A stretch of 64,000 nt of DNA from JAEZPW01 sp035629075 (GTDB lineage: Bacteria; Acidobacteriota; Terriglobia; Terriglobales; Acidobacteriaceae). A program made the translations under genes and the position numbers. Under the pieces are notes generated by a model. The model had not been told where the DNA came from. It was given only the letters and a program-made list of their open reading frames with translations, and made no database searches. The stretch is taken from assembly GCA_035629075.1 (NCBI GenBank), contig DASPIK010000006.1, positions 1-64,000 of the forward strand. Direction: 5' to 3'. Shown one piece after another: positions 1 to 8,372 of this stretch; the stretch's first letter is position 1; each line of letters begins with the position of its first letter.

Positions 1-2
1 GG

Positions 3-56
3 GAACAGTACGTGACAGCACTTAAGACTTTCGCAGAATCACTTGATCGGAGGTGA
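3..56 (+). CDS. C-terminal end of a gene cut by the window edge
   Basis: The frame beginning at base 3 reads EQYVTALKTFAESLDRR and then a TGA stop at 54-56. The composition (alternating charged and hydrophobic residues, helical tail) looks like a genuine protein C-terminus. Only 17 residues are visible, so no family can be named. It points the same way as the ParB/Mrr pair downstream but is 182 bases away from it, with a hairpin between. Confidence 0.4.
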   Translation, partial: EQYVTALKTFAESLDRR

Positions 57-66
57 AAAGACCCAC

Positions 67-87
67 ATCTGCCAAAACCGGGCAGAT
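67..87 (+). terminator. Short hairpin after the truncated first gene
   Basis: ATCTGCC (67-73) and GGCAGAT (81-87) form a 7-bp stem with a 7-base loop, 10 bases after the stop of the truncated gene. There is no T-tract, so it may be a weak or Rho-assisted terminator or simply a hairpin. The rest of 88-238 shows nothing else I can name. Confidence 0.3.
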
Positions 88-238
88 ATGGGGCACCATC
101 GGATGTAGGAGTGAGGTCTGGGCATCACGCCAGGTTTCGCTTACCTCCTGGGATTCAGTGTTTGCGATCTCGTATGTTGTTGCGTATCGTTATGTGTCTC
201 TCCGGCAGCCGATTGGTATAGCAAACCAAGGAGGGCGT

Positions 239-1315
239 GTGCCCGTTTACAAAGAAGAAAAGCTCGATTTAAATGCGCTGCTTTTTGACCCAAATAATTA
301 TCGGTTCCAAGAAACGAAGGATTTCGTCTACGCCGACCCAGGACGATTTCATGAGAAAAGTGTCCAGGAGAGGGCATATCGAACGCTGAAGGATACACCC
401 ACGCTGCCGCAACTCAAGGCTTCAATCCTCCGGAATGGATTTCTTCCGGTGGAAAGACTTGTGGTCACTCCCTACGCTAATAAAAATGGGGTGTACGTAG
501 TCATTGAGGGCAATCGGCGGTTGGCAGCGTTGCGCTGGATAGCGGACGACGATAGCGCTGGGGTTAACATCCCTCCCGAGGTTAAAGCTGACCTTGCGGC
601 CGTTCCCGTCATCATTGTTGAGGGTGATGCAACAGGTATTTTTCAACGGGCGCTGATGGGAATAAGGCACGTATCCGGGATAGACCAGTGGGGAGGGTAT
701 CAACGCGCCAAATTAGTTGTAGAACTCCGAGATGATTTCCACCTCGAGAGCGGAGAGGTCGCGGAACGTGTAGGGATGACAGCGCAGGAGGTAAACCGGC
801 GCTACCGCGCATTCAAAGCACTCCAACAAATGCAGGCCGACGACGAGTTCGGCGCGAATGCCAAGCCAGAGATGTATCCCCTGTTCCATGAAGCTGTGTC
901 ACTGCCAACAGTCAAAGACTGGCTAGGTTGGAACGAGACCGAATCAAAGTTCACGAAGCCGACGGAAGTGGAACAATTCTACACGCTCATCTCGCCGGGC
1001 GGCGACAACGGCGCGAAGACTCCAGCCAAGATCACCACCTATGGCGAGGTTCGGGAACTCAGAAATATTCTCGGAAATGCCGAGGCCCGTGCTGTTTTGC
1101 TGGACCCCACACGCACCTTCCTGGATGCTTCCACAATTGCAAAGCGGTCAGAGCTCTCTAAGAACTGGCTGTCCGCGGTTGCCGGCGCAATCGATGCACT
1201 AAGCCGGATCGGCGTATTCGAACTGCAGGCCTCCACTGATGAGGAGCGGGCGGAAATCAAGAAACTGCACGACTTGGCGGAGAAGACGCTAGCGAATTAC
1301 GAGAAACTAAAATGA
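239..1315 (+). CDS. ParB-like nuclease-domain protein
   Basis: The start is the GTG at 239: it follows a strong ribosome site (AAGGAGG at 228-234), and the protein-like sequence begins there, although the frame stays open upstream to base 53. The 358-residue product has a ParB/Srx N-terminal fold. GNRRLAALR near residue 90 matches the ParB catalytic or CTP-binding box, and a helix-turn-helix-like stretch (GEVAERVGMTAQEVNRRY) lies near residues 175-192. It lacks the size, partner ParA and genomic setting of chromosomal ParB. Its ATGA overlap with the Mrr-like endonuclease gene implies translational coupling and a shared role. ParB-fold proteins of this kind are common in defence and mobile islands. 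That role is an inference; no target or activity is visible in the sequence. Confidence 0.75.
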   Translation: MPVYKEEKLDLNALLFDPNNYRFQETKDFVYADPGRFHEKSVQERAYRTLKDTPTLPQLKASILRNGFLPVERLVVTPYANKNGVYVVIEGNRRLAALRWIADDDSAGVNIPPEVKADLAAVPVIIVEGDATGIFQRALMGIRHVSGIDQWGGYQRAKLVVELRDDFHLESGEVAERVGMTAQEVNRRYRAFKALQQMQADDEFGANAKPEMYPLFHEAVSLPTVKDWLGWNETESKFTKPTEVEQFYTLISPGGDNGAKTPAKITTYGEVRELRNILGNAEARAVLLDPTRTFLDASTIAKRSELSKNWLSAVAGAIDALSRIGVFELQASTDEERAEIKKLHDLAEKTLANYEKLK

Positions 1316-2202
1316 AGCGTGGTCCGGCGCTTGTGTCGAAGATCCTGATTGCAGAGTTTGAAGTTACAGCCCAGCCGCGACCTCTCGTTGAGTTAATTTC
1401 GGAGACCTGCCTCGGGCAAGGCTGGGTCACGACCATGGCCGAAGCACGCGAGACCGCCGAACGCTGGTTGCCGCAGGTTACTTCATCGATGCAGCGGGAA
1501 TACAGCGAGTTAAGCAAGACGGGGCGCTTTGTGCCCTTCGCGTTCAACAGTTCGTCACCGACTTATGTTCAAGGGTTCGCCTTCGTAGAACCACGCGATG
1601 GCGAGGAAGTCCGAGCGGCTAAACAGGGCAGAGCCCAATTTAAGTCCTACGCAGCGGCACTTGAGCAACTGACCCCCACGGAATTCGAGTCCCTCTGCAC
1701 GGGAGTTTTGGCGATCATAGGAGTTGATGAACCTATTCTCACCCCGAGGTCGGCGGACGAGGGGATTGATTTCTATGGTCGATTGCGGCTTGAGAAACAT
1801 ATATTCACAGACAAGCCATTACCGGGCCTGCAACGTCAGCTCGGAGTCTGGTTGATCGGGCAAGCCAAGCACTATACAAAAGGCCAAGTGTCAACACCTG
1901 AGGTCAGGGATCTCGTAGGTGCTGTAAATCTTGCGAAAGGCCACGCATTTGGTTCAGGCGAGGATGACAAATATAAGAACCTCGCGGTACGGGTGTGTGA
2001 CCCTGTCTTCTACCTGTTCTTCACGACTGGAAGACTAAGCGCGAACAGTTGGACGCTATTGGAGCGTAGCGGTGTCATTGGGATGGACGGCCAGATGCTT
2101 AGTGCTTTCCTCGCTGACCACGCTGTGGGAGTGGCAGATGGCCGGTTTGACGAGCCTTCGTTCCGAGAGTGGCTAGGGCGCAAAGGCATTCCCAGAGTAT
2201 GA
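1312..2202 (+). CDS. Mrr-like restriction endonuclease domain protein
   Basis: A 296-aa product whose start codon overlaps the ParB-like gene's stop (ATGA at 1312-1315). The C-terminal half carries a PD-(D/E)XK nuclease pattern of the Mrr type: LTPTEFESLC helix near residue 120, acidic GID near 152, then GQAKHY near 183, where the Gln-x-Lys takes the place of (D/E)xK. Mrr-family enzymes cleave modified or foreign DNA. The N-terminal ~110 residues are not recognised and may be a specificity or sensor domain. With the ParB-like partner it forms a two-gene cassette that could be a defence module; this is inferred from domains and coupling only. A strong hairpin follows the gene. Confidence 0.7.
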   Translation: MKRGPALVSKILIAEFEVTAQPRPLVELISETCLGQGWVTTMAEARETAERWLPQVTSSMQREYSELSKTGRFVPFAFNSSSPTYVQGFAFVEPRDGEEVRAAKQGRAQFKSYAAALEQLTPTEFESLCTGVLAIIGVDEPILTPRSADEGIDFYGRLRLEKHIFTDKPLPGLQRQLGVWLIGQAKHYTKGQVSTPEVRDLVGAVNLAKGHAFGSGEDDKYKNLAVRVCDPVFYLFFTTGRLSANSWTLLERSGVIGMDGQMLSAFLADHAVGVADGRFDEPSFREWLGRKGIPRV

Positions 2203-2271
2203 TTCCCGAGTAGTACATCCCAAATATGGGCTGGTAGCCACACCTCCTGATCCTGCCCAGATCTGCCCGGG

Positions 2272-2305
2272 TTCGGCTGCCCTTGCACCAAAGTGCACAG
2301 CCGAA
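2272..2305 (+). terminator. Hairpin closing the ParB/Mrr module
   Basis: Outer arms TTCGGCTG (2272-2279) and CAGCCGAA (2298-2305) enclose an inner stem TGCAC/GTGCA (2284-2288, 2293-2297) with a CAAA loop and a CCCT bulge. TGTTATT follows. It lies 70 bases after the endonuclease stop and before the next gene's ribosome site, consistent with a transcription terminator. Confidence 0.5.
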
Positions 2306-2389
2306 TGTTATTCAGGGTTCGGAGTTCCCGATGGTATTCTCCGCTGAGCATTGAACGCTGTTGTTACTGATCAGGAGGTCTTCCGCTCT

Positions 2390-3289
2390 ATGTGGGGACG
2401 AATCCGCAAGCATGGCTTTTTAGCACTGGCTGTTGTTCTCGCGACCCTCTCGGCCTGGGCGCAACAGGCCGCTCCCGCACAGGCGCAACCCGCGCGGCGA
2501 TTCCTGATGTGGAAGGTCACATCGCCGACGGCAACGGTTTACCTGGTCGGGTCGATGCACCTGGTCCGCAAAGACGTTTACCCGCTGCCGCAAGCGGTTG
2601 AGACGGCGTTCGCGAACTCGAACGTGCTGGCGGTCGAGGTTGACGTGAAGAACGTGGACAAGCAGAAGATGTCGGCGCTAGTGCAGCAGCATGGTGTGTA
2701 CGCCGCCGGAGATTCGCTGTCGCGCCACATCTCGAAAGAGACGGCTGCCGCTCTGCAGCAGTTCTGCGAGAAGTACGGAATGCCGTGCGCGAACCTTGAG
2801 CCGCTGAAGCCGTGGCTCGTGTCGACGATGGTGGCGCTAGTCCCGTTGCAGAAGGCCGGAGCCGATCCTAATGGCGGAATCGACATGCACTTCCTGAACC
2901 AGGTGAAGGCGTCGCAACGGATTGAGGAACTCGAGACCATCGAGTATCAGTTGAGCCTGCTTTCGACGCGTTCGGAAGACGAGCAGGACAAGGCGCTGGC
3001 GTACTCGCTGAACAACATCGGCAAGGTGCATGAGTTGGAGCGAATGTACCTGGCCGGCGATGCCGATGGCATGCTGAAGATGATGGCCGACACACCGTTC
3101 CGGGAACTCATGGAGAAAATGGTGGACGAGCGCAACGTGAACATGACGGAGAAAGTCGACGGCTTCCTGAAAGGCAGGGAAACGTACTTCGTCGTGGTCG
3201 GCGCCGCGCACGTGATCGGCGATAAGGGTATCGCGAAGCTGCTGGAGAAAAAGAACTACAAGGTCGAAGCGCTGACGTTTGAGTGGTAA
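2390..3289 (+). CDS. TraB/GumN family protein, exported
   Basis: The ATG at 2390 is chosen because AGGAGG lies at 2373-2378; the frame extends upstream to a TTG at 2351 without ribosome site support. The 299-aa product begins with a basic stretch and a hydrophobic segment ending AWAQ, a signal peptide. The mature part has the TraB/GumN pattern: WKVTSPTATVYLVGSMH near the N-terminus, acidic VEVD, and a C-terminal VVGAAHVIGDKGI motif. Family members (TIKI-like, GumN) are metal-dependent protease-like proteins acting outside the cytoplasm; bacterial substrates are mostly unknown. It stands alone between the ParB/Mrr module and a converging operon. Confidence 0.85.
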   Translation: MWGRIRKHGFLALAVVLATLSAWAQQAAPAQAQPARRFLMWKVTSPTATVYLVGSMHLVRKDVYPLPQAVETAFANSNVLAVEVDVKNVDKQKMSALVQQHGVYAAGDSLSRHISKETAAALQQFCEKYGMPCANLEPLKPWLVSTMVALVPLQKAGADPNGGIDMHFLNQVKASQRIEELETIEYQLSLLSTRSEDEQDKALAYSLNNIGKVHELERMYLAGDADGMLKMMADTPFRELMEKMVDERNVNMTEKVDGFLKGRETYFVVVGAAHVIGDKGIAKLLEKKNYKVEALTFEW

Positions 3290-3320
3290 CCGCCCGTTTT
3301 GTAGTTGATCCAGATACGAG

Positions 3321-3352
3321 AAAGCCCCGCCCAAGCAGAGCTTAGACGGGGC
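3321..3352 (+). terminator. Hairpin between converging genes
   Basis: GCCCCG (3324-3329) pairs with CGGGGC (3347-3352), with an inner AAGC/GCTT stem (3333-3336, 3340-3343). On the minus strand the stem is followed by TTTCTCG, so it fits the end of the minus-strand SDR gene best, but it may serve both converging transcripts. Confidence 0.5.
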
Positions 3353-3383
3353 GCCCATTCAGCGCCCCCTGTCGCTTATTCTT

Positions 3384-4085
3384 CTATTTCTTCCCGGGAT
3401 CTTTCACGACGAATTTGCTGATCTCAGGCTCGGCCAAGGCTTTGATTTCCTCGAATTCGTAGACGTGGACGCCGCGCAAGGCTGCCTGAGCCGCGGCGAC
3501 CATGGCCTTCGCTACCGTTTCGGCCGGGATTGCGCGATACCGTTTCAACTGTCCCAACATGAGTGGTCCGAGTGCGGGCATGATGGTCTGAGCTATGCCT
3601 TCCCCGAAGCGCGACTCGGCACGGCGGCCCAGCAACAGGCTTGGTCTTAGGATGTGAAACGCTTCGAACGTCATAGACGCGATCGCCTGCTCGAGTTCAC
3701 CTTTGACCCTCAGATAGAAATTGCGTGAGTTGGGGGCGGCGCCGACGGACGATACCAGCACGGCCCGTTGAGCGCCGAGGCGGAGGCTCGCGTCGGCGAT
3801 GCGGCGAGGTAGCTCGAAATCGACTTTGCGAAACGCGGCCTGCGAACCCGCTTTTTTGATGGTGGTCCCGAGTGCGAGGAAGATGTCGTCGCACGCCGAA
3901 ACCGGCAGTTCCTGTAGCTGATCGAAGTCCACCACACGCTGATCGAGCTTCGGGTGGTTGAGAGGCATGCGTCGCCGGACGAGGGCAACGATGCGCGAAT
4001 ATGCGGGCGATACGATCAGGTCGCTCAGGCAGTAAGTGCCGACCAGTCCTGTGGCCCCGGCGATCAGAGCAGTCTTTCCGGCCAT
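3384..4085 (-). CDS. Atypical short-chain dehydrogenase (NAD(P)-binding, HTATIP2-like)
   Basis: The 233-aa product opens with KTALIAGATGLVGTYCL, a Rossmann nucleotide-binding motif (GxTGxxG), and continues with the DIFLALGTT and VLVSSVGA segments and a YLRVKGELE stretch typical of atypical SDRs related to HTATIP2 and NAD-dependent epimerase-like oxidoreductases. The Y-x3-K pair of the active site is present as YLRVK. Substrate is unknown. It sits 10 bases downstream of the DUF4112 gene, so the two are probably cotranscribed, with SDR second. Confidence 0.8.
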   Translation of the reverse strand: MAGKTALIAGATGLVGTYCLSDLIVSPAYSRIVALVRRRMPLNHPKLDQRVVDFDQLQELPVSACDDIFLALGTTIKKAGSQAAFRKVDFELPRRIADASLRLGAQRAVLVSSVGAAPNSRNFYLRVKGELEQAIASMTFEAFHILRPSLLLGRRAESRFGEGIAQTIMPALGPLMLGQLKRYRAIPAETVAKAMVAAAQAALRGVHVYEFEEIKALAEPEISKFVVKDPGKK

Positions 4086-4095
4086 GCTTCCCAGC

Positions 4096-4641
4096 TTACC
4101 GCAAATGCTGCACTAGCCACACCAGCACCGCGATAGGTATGGCCAAAACCAGTGCTCCAACGGCGAAGATGGCGATCAGGAATAGCCAGTCGGAGGTCTT
4201 CTGGCGCGATATGCTGGTGGTTTCAGAGCGCTTCAGCAGCGTCATATTGCGGCGATTTGCTTTCCACGCCACGTCGAAAACATCGCCCAGGAACGGGATC
4301 GCGCCGATACCGGTGTCGATGACGACGTTCATGAGCATGCGGGTTTGTGTGACACGAGGCAAGCCGCGCTGCCAGGCAGCAAGCACGATGAGGAACGACG
4401 CAGCACCGGTGAGAATGTCGCCCAGGCCGGGCATCAGACCAACTATCGCATCGAGACCAAAACGTATGCGCGTTCCGGGAATCTGGAAGACGTCGTCAAG
4501 CATCCGCGCGACAAGTTCCAGCGTCTCGTCGGACACGCCGGGGTGCCGTCGTGCGGGCGTATATACCGCATCGGGTTCAAGTATGTCAGCCACAGTACTT
4601 AGTTTAGATTCATTTTGGCGAGGCAAAGAGCGGGAAATCAA
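4096..4641 (-). CDS. DUF4112 membrane protein
   Basis: A 181-aa product matching DUF4112: LDDVFQIPGTRIRFGLDAIVGLMPGLGD followed by two hydrophobic helices and IPFLGDVFDVAWKANRRNMTLLKR. A further C-terminal transmembrane helix (LFLIAIFAVGALVLAIPIAVLVW) ends the protein. The function of the family is unknown. The start is uncertain: the listed codon is a TTG with no clear ribosome site, and an in-frame GTG at 4590 would remove 17 residues without touching the domain. It is upstream of and close to the SDR gene on the same strand. Confidence 0.8.
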   Translation of the reverse strand: MISRSLPRQNESKLSTVADILEPDAVYTPARRHPGVSDETLELVARMLDDVFQIPGTRIRFGLDAIVGLMPGLGDILTGAASFLIVLAAWQRGLPRVTQTRMLMNVVIDTGIGAIPFLGDVFDVAWKANRRNMTLLKRSETTSISRQKTSDWLFLIAIFAVGALVLAIPIAVLVWLVQHLR

Positions 4642-4764
4642 GTTTGGCTGTCAGCACTCGGTTTCGTCCCGCGCACCACGAAAGCACGAAGAAGCTTGAG
4701 GCGTGCCTATTTTTAGTACTATCTTCCGCGAGTTCCTGCCGTCTTACACATGTAAGGAGCACTC

Positions 4765-6375
4765 ATGCGTTTTCTACAACTGACTATTCTGGCGGCATTT
4801 CTGGCTGCACTCTCATTGCCCGCTCCCGCGTTCGCTCAGCGCCCCGATGAAGATCGGGAGCGACAGGCGGCGGAGCAGAAGGATCAGCCCAAGCCTGAGG
4901 CAGAAACCGTCATCCGGAAAGGCAAGCTTCCCGATGGCAAAGACGAGCAAGCGAAGGACGAGAAGAAAGACGAGAAGAAAGAGCCCGAGCCGGTTGTCAC
5001 TCGTCATGAGATCCGCGTTGGCGGCAAGACTCTGCGCTACACCGCAACAACCGGACGCTTGCCGATAAAGAACGCCGATGGCGAGACCGAAGCGCACATG
5101 TTCTTCGTTGCGTACACGCTCGACGGCGGAGGACCGAAGCGACCGCTGATGTTCAGCTTCAACGGAGGCCCCGGTTCATCATCGGTGTGGCTGCACCTCG
5201 GCGCGGTCGGTCCGAAGCGTGTGAAGATGCTGCCCGAAGGGTTCATGCCTTCACCGCCGTTTCAGTTGGTTGACAACGAATTCACATGGTTGGATCAGGT
5301 CGATCTCGTGTTCATCGACCCGATTGGAACCGGCTACAGTCGCGTGGCGAAGAAAGAACTAGGTAAGAAGTTCTGGAGTGTAAAGGGGGATATCTCAAGC
5401 GTGGGCGAGTTTATACGCCTGTACCTCACGCGCTATGAGCGCTGGGCGTCACCGCTTTTCCTGGTCGGCGAGAGCTACGGCACAACGCGGGCGGCCGGGC
5501 TGAGCGGCTATCTCATTGAACATGGGGTGGCTTTCAACGGCATCGTGCTGGTTTCGTCAGTGCTCAGCTTCCAGACACTGCAATTCACGGCCACAAACGA
5601 TCTGCCGTACGTTCTCTTTCTGCCGAGCTACACTGCGGCGGCGTGGTTCCATAAAAAGCTGCCGCCAGATCTACAGGCAAATTTACAGAATACCCTGCGT
5701 CAAGCTGAGCGGTTCGCGAGCACGACGTACACGGATGCGCTTGCAAAAGGGGATCGCCTCGATCCGCGGGAGCGCCAGTCTGTGCTTCAACTGCTCTCGC
5801 GATTCACCGGCCTTAGCACACAGTATCTCGACAATGCGAATTTGCGCGTGGATGAGGGCCACTTCACGAAGGAACTGCTGCGCAATGAGCGCAAGGCGGT
5901 TGGCCGCCTCGACAGTCGCTTCACCGGGACAGATCTGAACGGAGTTGGCGAGGTGCCGGATTTTGATCCGAGCATGGCAGCGATACGACCTCCGTATACG
6001 GCGATGTTCAACCAGTATGTGCGTTCACAACTCGGCTATAAGTCCGACGCCGAGTACTACATTCTGGGTGGCGGATTTCGCGACTGGGACTGGGGTTCGG
6101 CAGGCGAAGGCTTCCCGGACACCGCGGCGGCATTGCGTGAAGCTTTCGCCAAGAACAACTACATGAAGTTGTTCGTCGCGAACGGCTACTACGATCTTGC
6201 TACGCCTTACTACGCGACACAGTACACGCTTGCACATTTGGGGCTGCAGCCTGAAGTGGCAAAGAACATCAGCACCGGCTACTACGATGCAGGGCACATG
6301 ATGTACATACAAAACGATTCGCTGACCAGGCTCAAGCAGGATGTATCGAAGTTCTTGGGCGAAGCATTGAAATGA
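4765..6375 (+). CDS. Secreted serine carboxypeptidase, peptidase family S10
   Basis: The ATG follows TAAGGAG by about 6 bases. A 536-aa product with a signal peptide (hydrophobic core ending APAFAQ), a Lys/Glu-rich spacer (about residues 30-75), and then an S10 carboxypeptidase domain. Visible family marks are FNGGPGSSSVW, the nucleophile in GESYGT (Ser237), the acid in YYDLATPY (Asp477) and the catalytic His in DAGHMMY (His511). The order Ser-Asp-His and the acidic-pH carboxypeptidase activity are family knowledge. It probably degrades peptides in the periplasm or outside. The charged spacer after the signal peptide is unusual, and its role is unknown. No operon partner. Confidence 0.9.
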   Translation: MRFLQLTILAAFLAALSLPAPAFAQRPDEDRERQAAEQKDQPKPEAETVIRKGKLPDGKDEQAKDEKKDEKKEPEPVVTRHEIRVGGKTLRYTATTGRLPIKNADGETEAHMFFVAYTLDGGGPKRPLMFSFNGGPGSSSVWLHLGAVGPKRVKMLPEGFMPSPPFQLVDNEFTWLDQVDLVFIDPIGTGYSRVAKKELGKKFWSVKGDISSVGEFIRLYLTRYERWASPLFLVGESYGTTRAAGLSGYLIEHGVAFNGIVLVSSVLSFQTLQFTATNDLPYVLFLPSYTAAAWFHKKLPPDLQANLQNTLRQAERFASTTYTDALAKGDRLDPRERQSVLQLLSRFTGLSTQYLDNANLRVDEGHFTKELLRNERKAVGRLDSRFTGTDLNGVGEVPDFDPSMAAIRPPYTAMFNQYVRSQLGYKSDAEYYILGGGFRDWDWGSAGEGFPDTAAALREAFAKNNYMKLFVANGYYDLATPYYATQYTLAHLGLQPEVAKNISTGYYDAGHMMYIQNDSLTRLKQDVSKFLGEALK

Positions 6376-6425
6376 CAGCTTGCAGACGCCGCTTTTGCTC
6401 GAGCGGCGTCTACTTCGATCCACTT

Positions 6426-6659
6426 TCAGGCTGCCCTGGAAGAATCTTCATCCTCACATTCGCTCGGGTCCGGAATGCTGGACGGCGGGTCGCTGGTTGG
6501 AAACGAGTCAGCGATGGTCTTGTCCAGCATCTTGTCTTTTATGTCCTTTCTTTTGTCTTCCACCGGCCGGTCTTCGGGATCCCGGTGCAGGTCAGTGTCG
6601 GCTGCTGGATCCGAACCAGACTGAAAGTTCTCGGCCGGATTGTTCCCTGTGCGGTCCAT
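6426..6659 (-). CDS. Small acidic protein with ADSFPTSDPPS motif
   Basis: A 77-aa, very hydrophilic protein with many Asp, Glu and Pro residues. The central LDKTIADSFPTSDPPSSIP stretch is a motif I recognise from many short bacterial proteins of unknown function. The ribosome site GGGAGAAG lies just upstream of the ATG. It has no membrane segment or signal and is probably largely disordered outside the motif. It converges on the S10 peptidase gene and is divergent from the tryptophanase gene, so it is likely its own unit. Confidence 0.65.
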   Translation of the reverse strand: MDRTGNNPAENFQSGSDPAADTDLHRDPEDRPVEDKRKDIKDKMLDKTIADSFPTSDPPSSIPDPSECEDEDSSRAA

Positions 6660-6985
6660 TCAATCTTCTCCCTAAGTTGCTCGCAGGAATGAGTATTTCA
6701 ACGCCTCTGGTTAGATGGCCGGTTGGATGTAGCGCAAAAACAATCGAGAGTCTCCGGCCTGCACTGCCGGTGTCGCTGCACCGCACGGCAGCTCTGAGCT
6801 TGTTCAAAACTTCGCTGAGGCCAGATTCTGGTCTCCCGGCTCCGTGTTTAAGTCGTACCCGCCTTGTTGATTTTGGTTCCGACTTGCGGCTCCCGGTCAT
6901 ACAATCACGAGTTTGCTTTCATCCCGTTGAAGGCCGGTGCTCGTCAGGAGCACACACCGGTCTGTTGTACGCGAGAGGAATACAG
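6660..6985. promoter_or_regulatory. Intergenic region ahead of the tryptophanase gene, with hairpin
   Basis: This 326-base region separates the small acidic gene from tnaA. Near its right end, CCGGTG (6934-6939) can pair with CACCGG (6955-6960), and an alternative stem GTGCTC/GAGCAC (6937-6942, 6948-6953) overlaps it. The structure ends about 25 bases before the start codon and just ahead of the GAGAGG ribosome site. I searched for a TnaC-like leader peptide followed by a stop and did not find one. The remainder holds nothing I can name. Confidence 0.35.
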
Positions 6986-8362
6986 ATGCCCATCAGGACA
7001 GTGATAGAGCCTTTCCGGATTAAGAGTGTCGAACCGATTCGCTGGACCACCCGTGAGCAGCGTGAAGAGCTTCTCAAGGCTGCCTACTACAACCTGTTCC
7101 TGCTCCCGGCAGACGACGTGTTGATCGACCTGCTGACCGACTCAGGGACCGGCGCGATGTCCACACATCAATGGGCAGCAATAATGGAAGGCGACGAGAG
7201 TTACGCCGGCAGCAAGAGCTTCAACCGCTTCCGCGACTCCGTCCAGGAAATCTTCGGATTCAGGCACGTTATCCCGACGCATCAAGGCCGGGCGGCCGAA
7301 CGGATTTTGTTCTCCGTGATGTGCAAGAAGGGCGACGTGGTGCCCAGCAACACGCATTTCGATACGACGCGGGCCAACGTGGAATTCGTTGGTGCCGAAG
7401 CTGTTGATTTGCTCCGGCCTGAAGGCAAACAGCCTTCGCTCGTGGCGCCATTCAAGGGAAACATGGACGTGGCCGCGCTAGAAGAGCTAATCAAACGAGT
7501 CGGACGCGATCGAATCCCGCTTTGCATGCTGACCGTGACCAACAACTCCGGCGGCGGCCAACCGGTCTCGATGGAGAACGCGAGAGCTGTGAGTGCCGTC
7601 TGCATGAACCACGGAATTCCACTCTATTTCGACGCCTGCCGCTTTGCCGAGAACGCCTATTTTATAAAGCTGCGCGAACCGGGATACGCCGACAAAACTC
7701 CCAAGGAGATTGCGCAGGAGATGTTCGCCCTTGGCGACGGTTGCACCATGTCAGCAAAGAAGGACGGCATGGCGAATATTGGCGGCTTTCTTTGCACGAA
7801 CAATGATGACCTCGCTATGCAGGAAAAGAACCTGCTCATTTTGACCGAGGGATATCCGACTTACGGAGGGTTGGCCGGACGAGATCTTGAAGCAATTGCG
7901 GTCGGTTTGCAGGAGGCGTTAGAAGAGGATTATCTCCGCTATCGCATCGCATCTACGGCTTACCTCGGAAACCACATAGCTGAGCAGGGCGTTCCGATCG
8001 TTCAACCGCCGGGAGGCCACGCGGTTTACATCGATGCGCGGAGCTTTCTACCGCATATTCCATTGGAACAGTTCCCCGGTGCTGCATTAGCAGCAGAGCT
8101 CTATCTCGAAGGCGGCATCCGCTCCGTCGAGATCGGGACGCTGATGTTCGGGAAAGCTGCCAAGATGGATCTTGTGCGACTGGCAATCCCGCGTCGCGTT
8201 TACACCCAGAGCCATGTGGATTACCTCATCGAAGTTATTCTCGAGGTCTGGAAGAAACGTGATCAGATTCGCGGCCTGAAGCTAACCTACGAAGCACCAT
8301 TCCTGCGGCATTTCACGGCGAGGCTAGAACCCGCCGAGGCAGTAGCGACTCAGACCCGGTGA
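6986..8362 (+). CDS. tnaA: Tryptophanase (L-tryptophan indole-lyase)
   Basis: A PLP-dependent beta-eliminating lyase of 458 aa; family members run about 455-475. The frame is open far upstream, but homology starts at the ATG at 6986, after GAGAGG. Family blocks seen are PFRIKSVEPIRWTTREQRE, IDLLTDSGTGAMS, PTHQGRAAE, GGQPVSMEN and the PLP lysine in SAKKDGM (Lys259). Two positions separate tryptophanase from tyrosine phenol-lyase. FDTTR has Asp126 where the phenol-lyase has Thr124, and VEIG has Ile383 where the phenol-lyase has Arg381. Both favour tryptophanase, which converts tryptophan to indole, pyruvate and ammonia. A kinase-like gene follows after 10 bases. Confidence 0.85.
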   Translation: MPIRTVIEPFRIKSVEPIRWTTREQREELLKAAYYNLFLLPADDVLIDLLTDSGTGAMSTHQWAAIMEGDESYAGSKSFNRFRDSVQEIFGFRHVIPTHQGRAAERILFSVMCKKGDVVPSNTHFDTTRANVEFVGAEAVDLLRPEGKQPSLVAPFKGNMDVAALEELIKRVGRDRIPLCMLTVTNNSGGGQPVSMENARAVSAVCMNHGIPLYFDACRFAENAYFIKLREPGYADKTPKEIAQEMFALGDGCTMSAKKDGMANIGGFLCTNNDDLAMQEKNLLILTEGYPTYGGLAGRDLEAIAVGLQEALEEDYLRYRIASTAYLGNHIAEQGVPIVQPPGGHAVYIDARSFLPHIPLEQFPGAALAAELYLEGGIRSVEIGTLMFGKAAKMDLVRLAIPRRVYTQSHVDYLIEVILEVWKKRDQIRGLKLTYEAPFLRHFTARLEPAEAVATQTR

Positions 8363-8372
8363 GGAGAAAGTG

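Noticed and set aside
53..238. N-terminal extension of the ParB-like frame
   Set aside because: A strong ribosome site lies directly before the GTG at 239, the upstream residues do not look like protein, and the region contains a hairpin after another gene's stop.
6380..6985. In-frame 202-codon extension ahead of tryptophanase
   Set aside because: Homology and length fit the ATG at 6986, the extension overlaps the minus-strand small gene, and it has no coding character of its own.
6690..6985. TnaC-like leader peptide ahead of tnaA
   Set aside because: The only nearby ATG frame with a Trp runs straight into tnaA without a stop, so it cannot act as a separate leader peptide.
6986..8362. Tyrosine phenol-lyase instead of tryptophanase
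   Set aside because: The two diagnostic positions (Asp126 and Ile383) match tryptophanase, not the Thr and Arg of the phenol-lyase.
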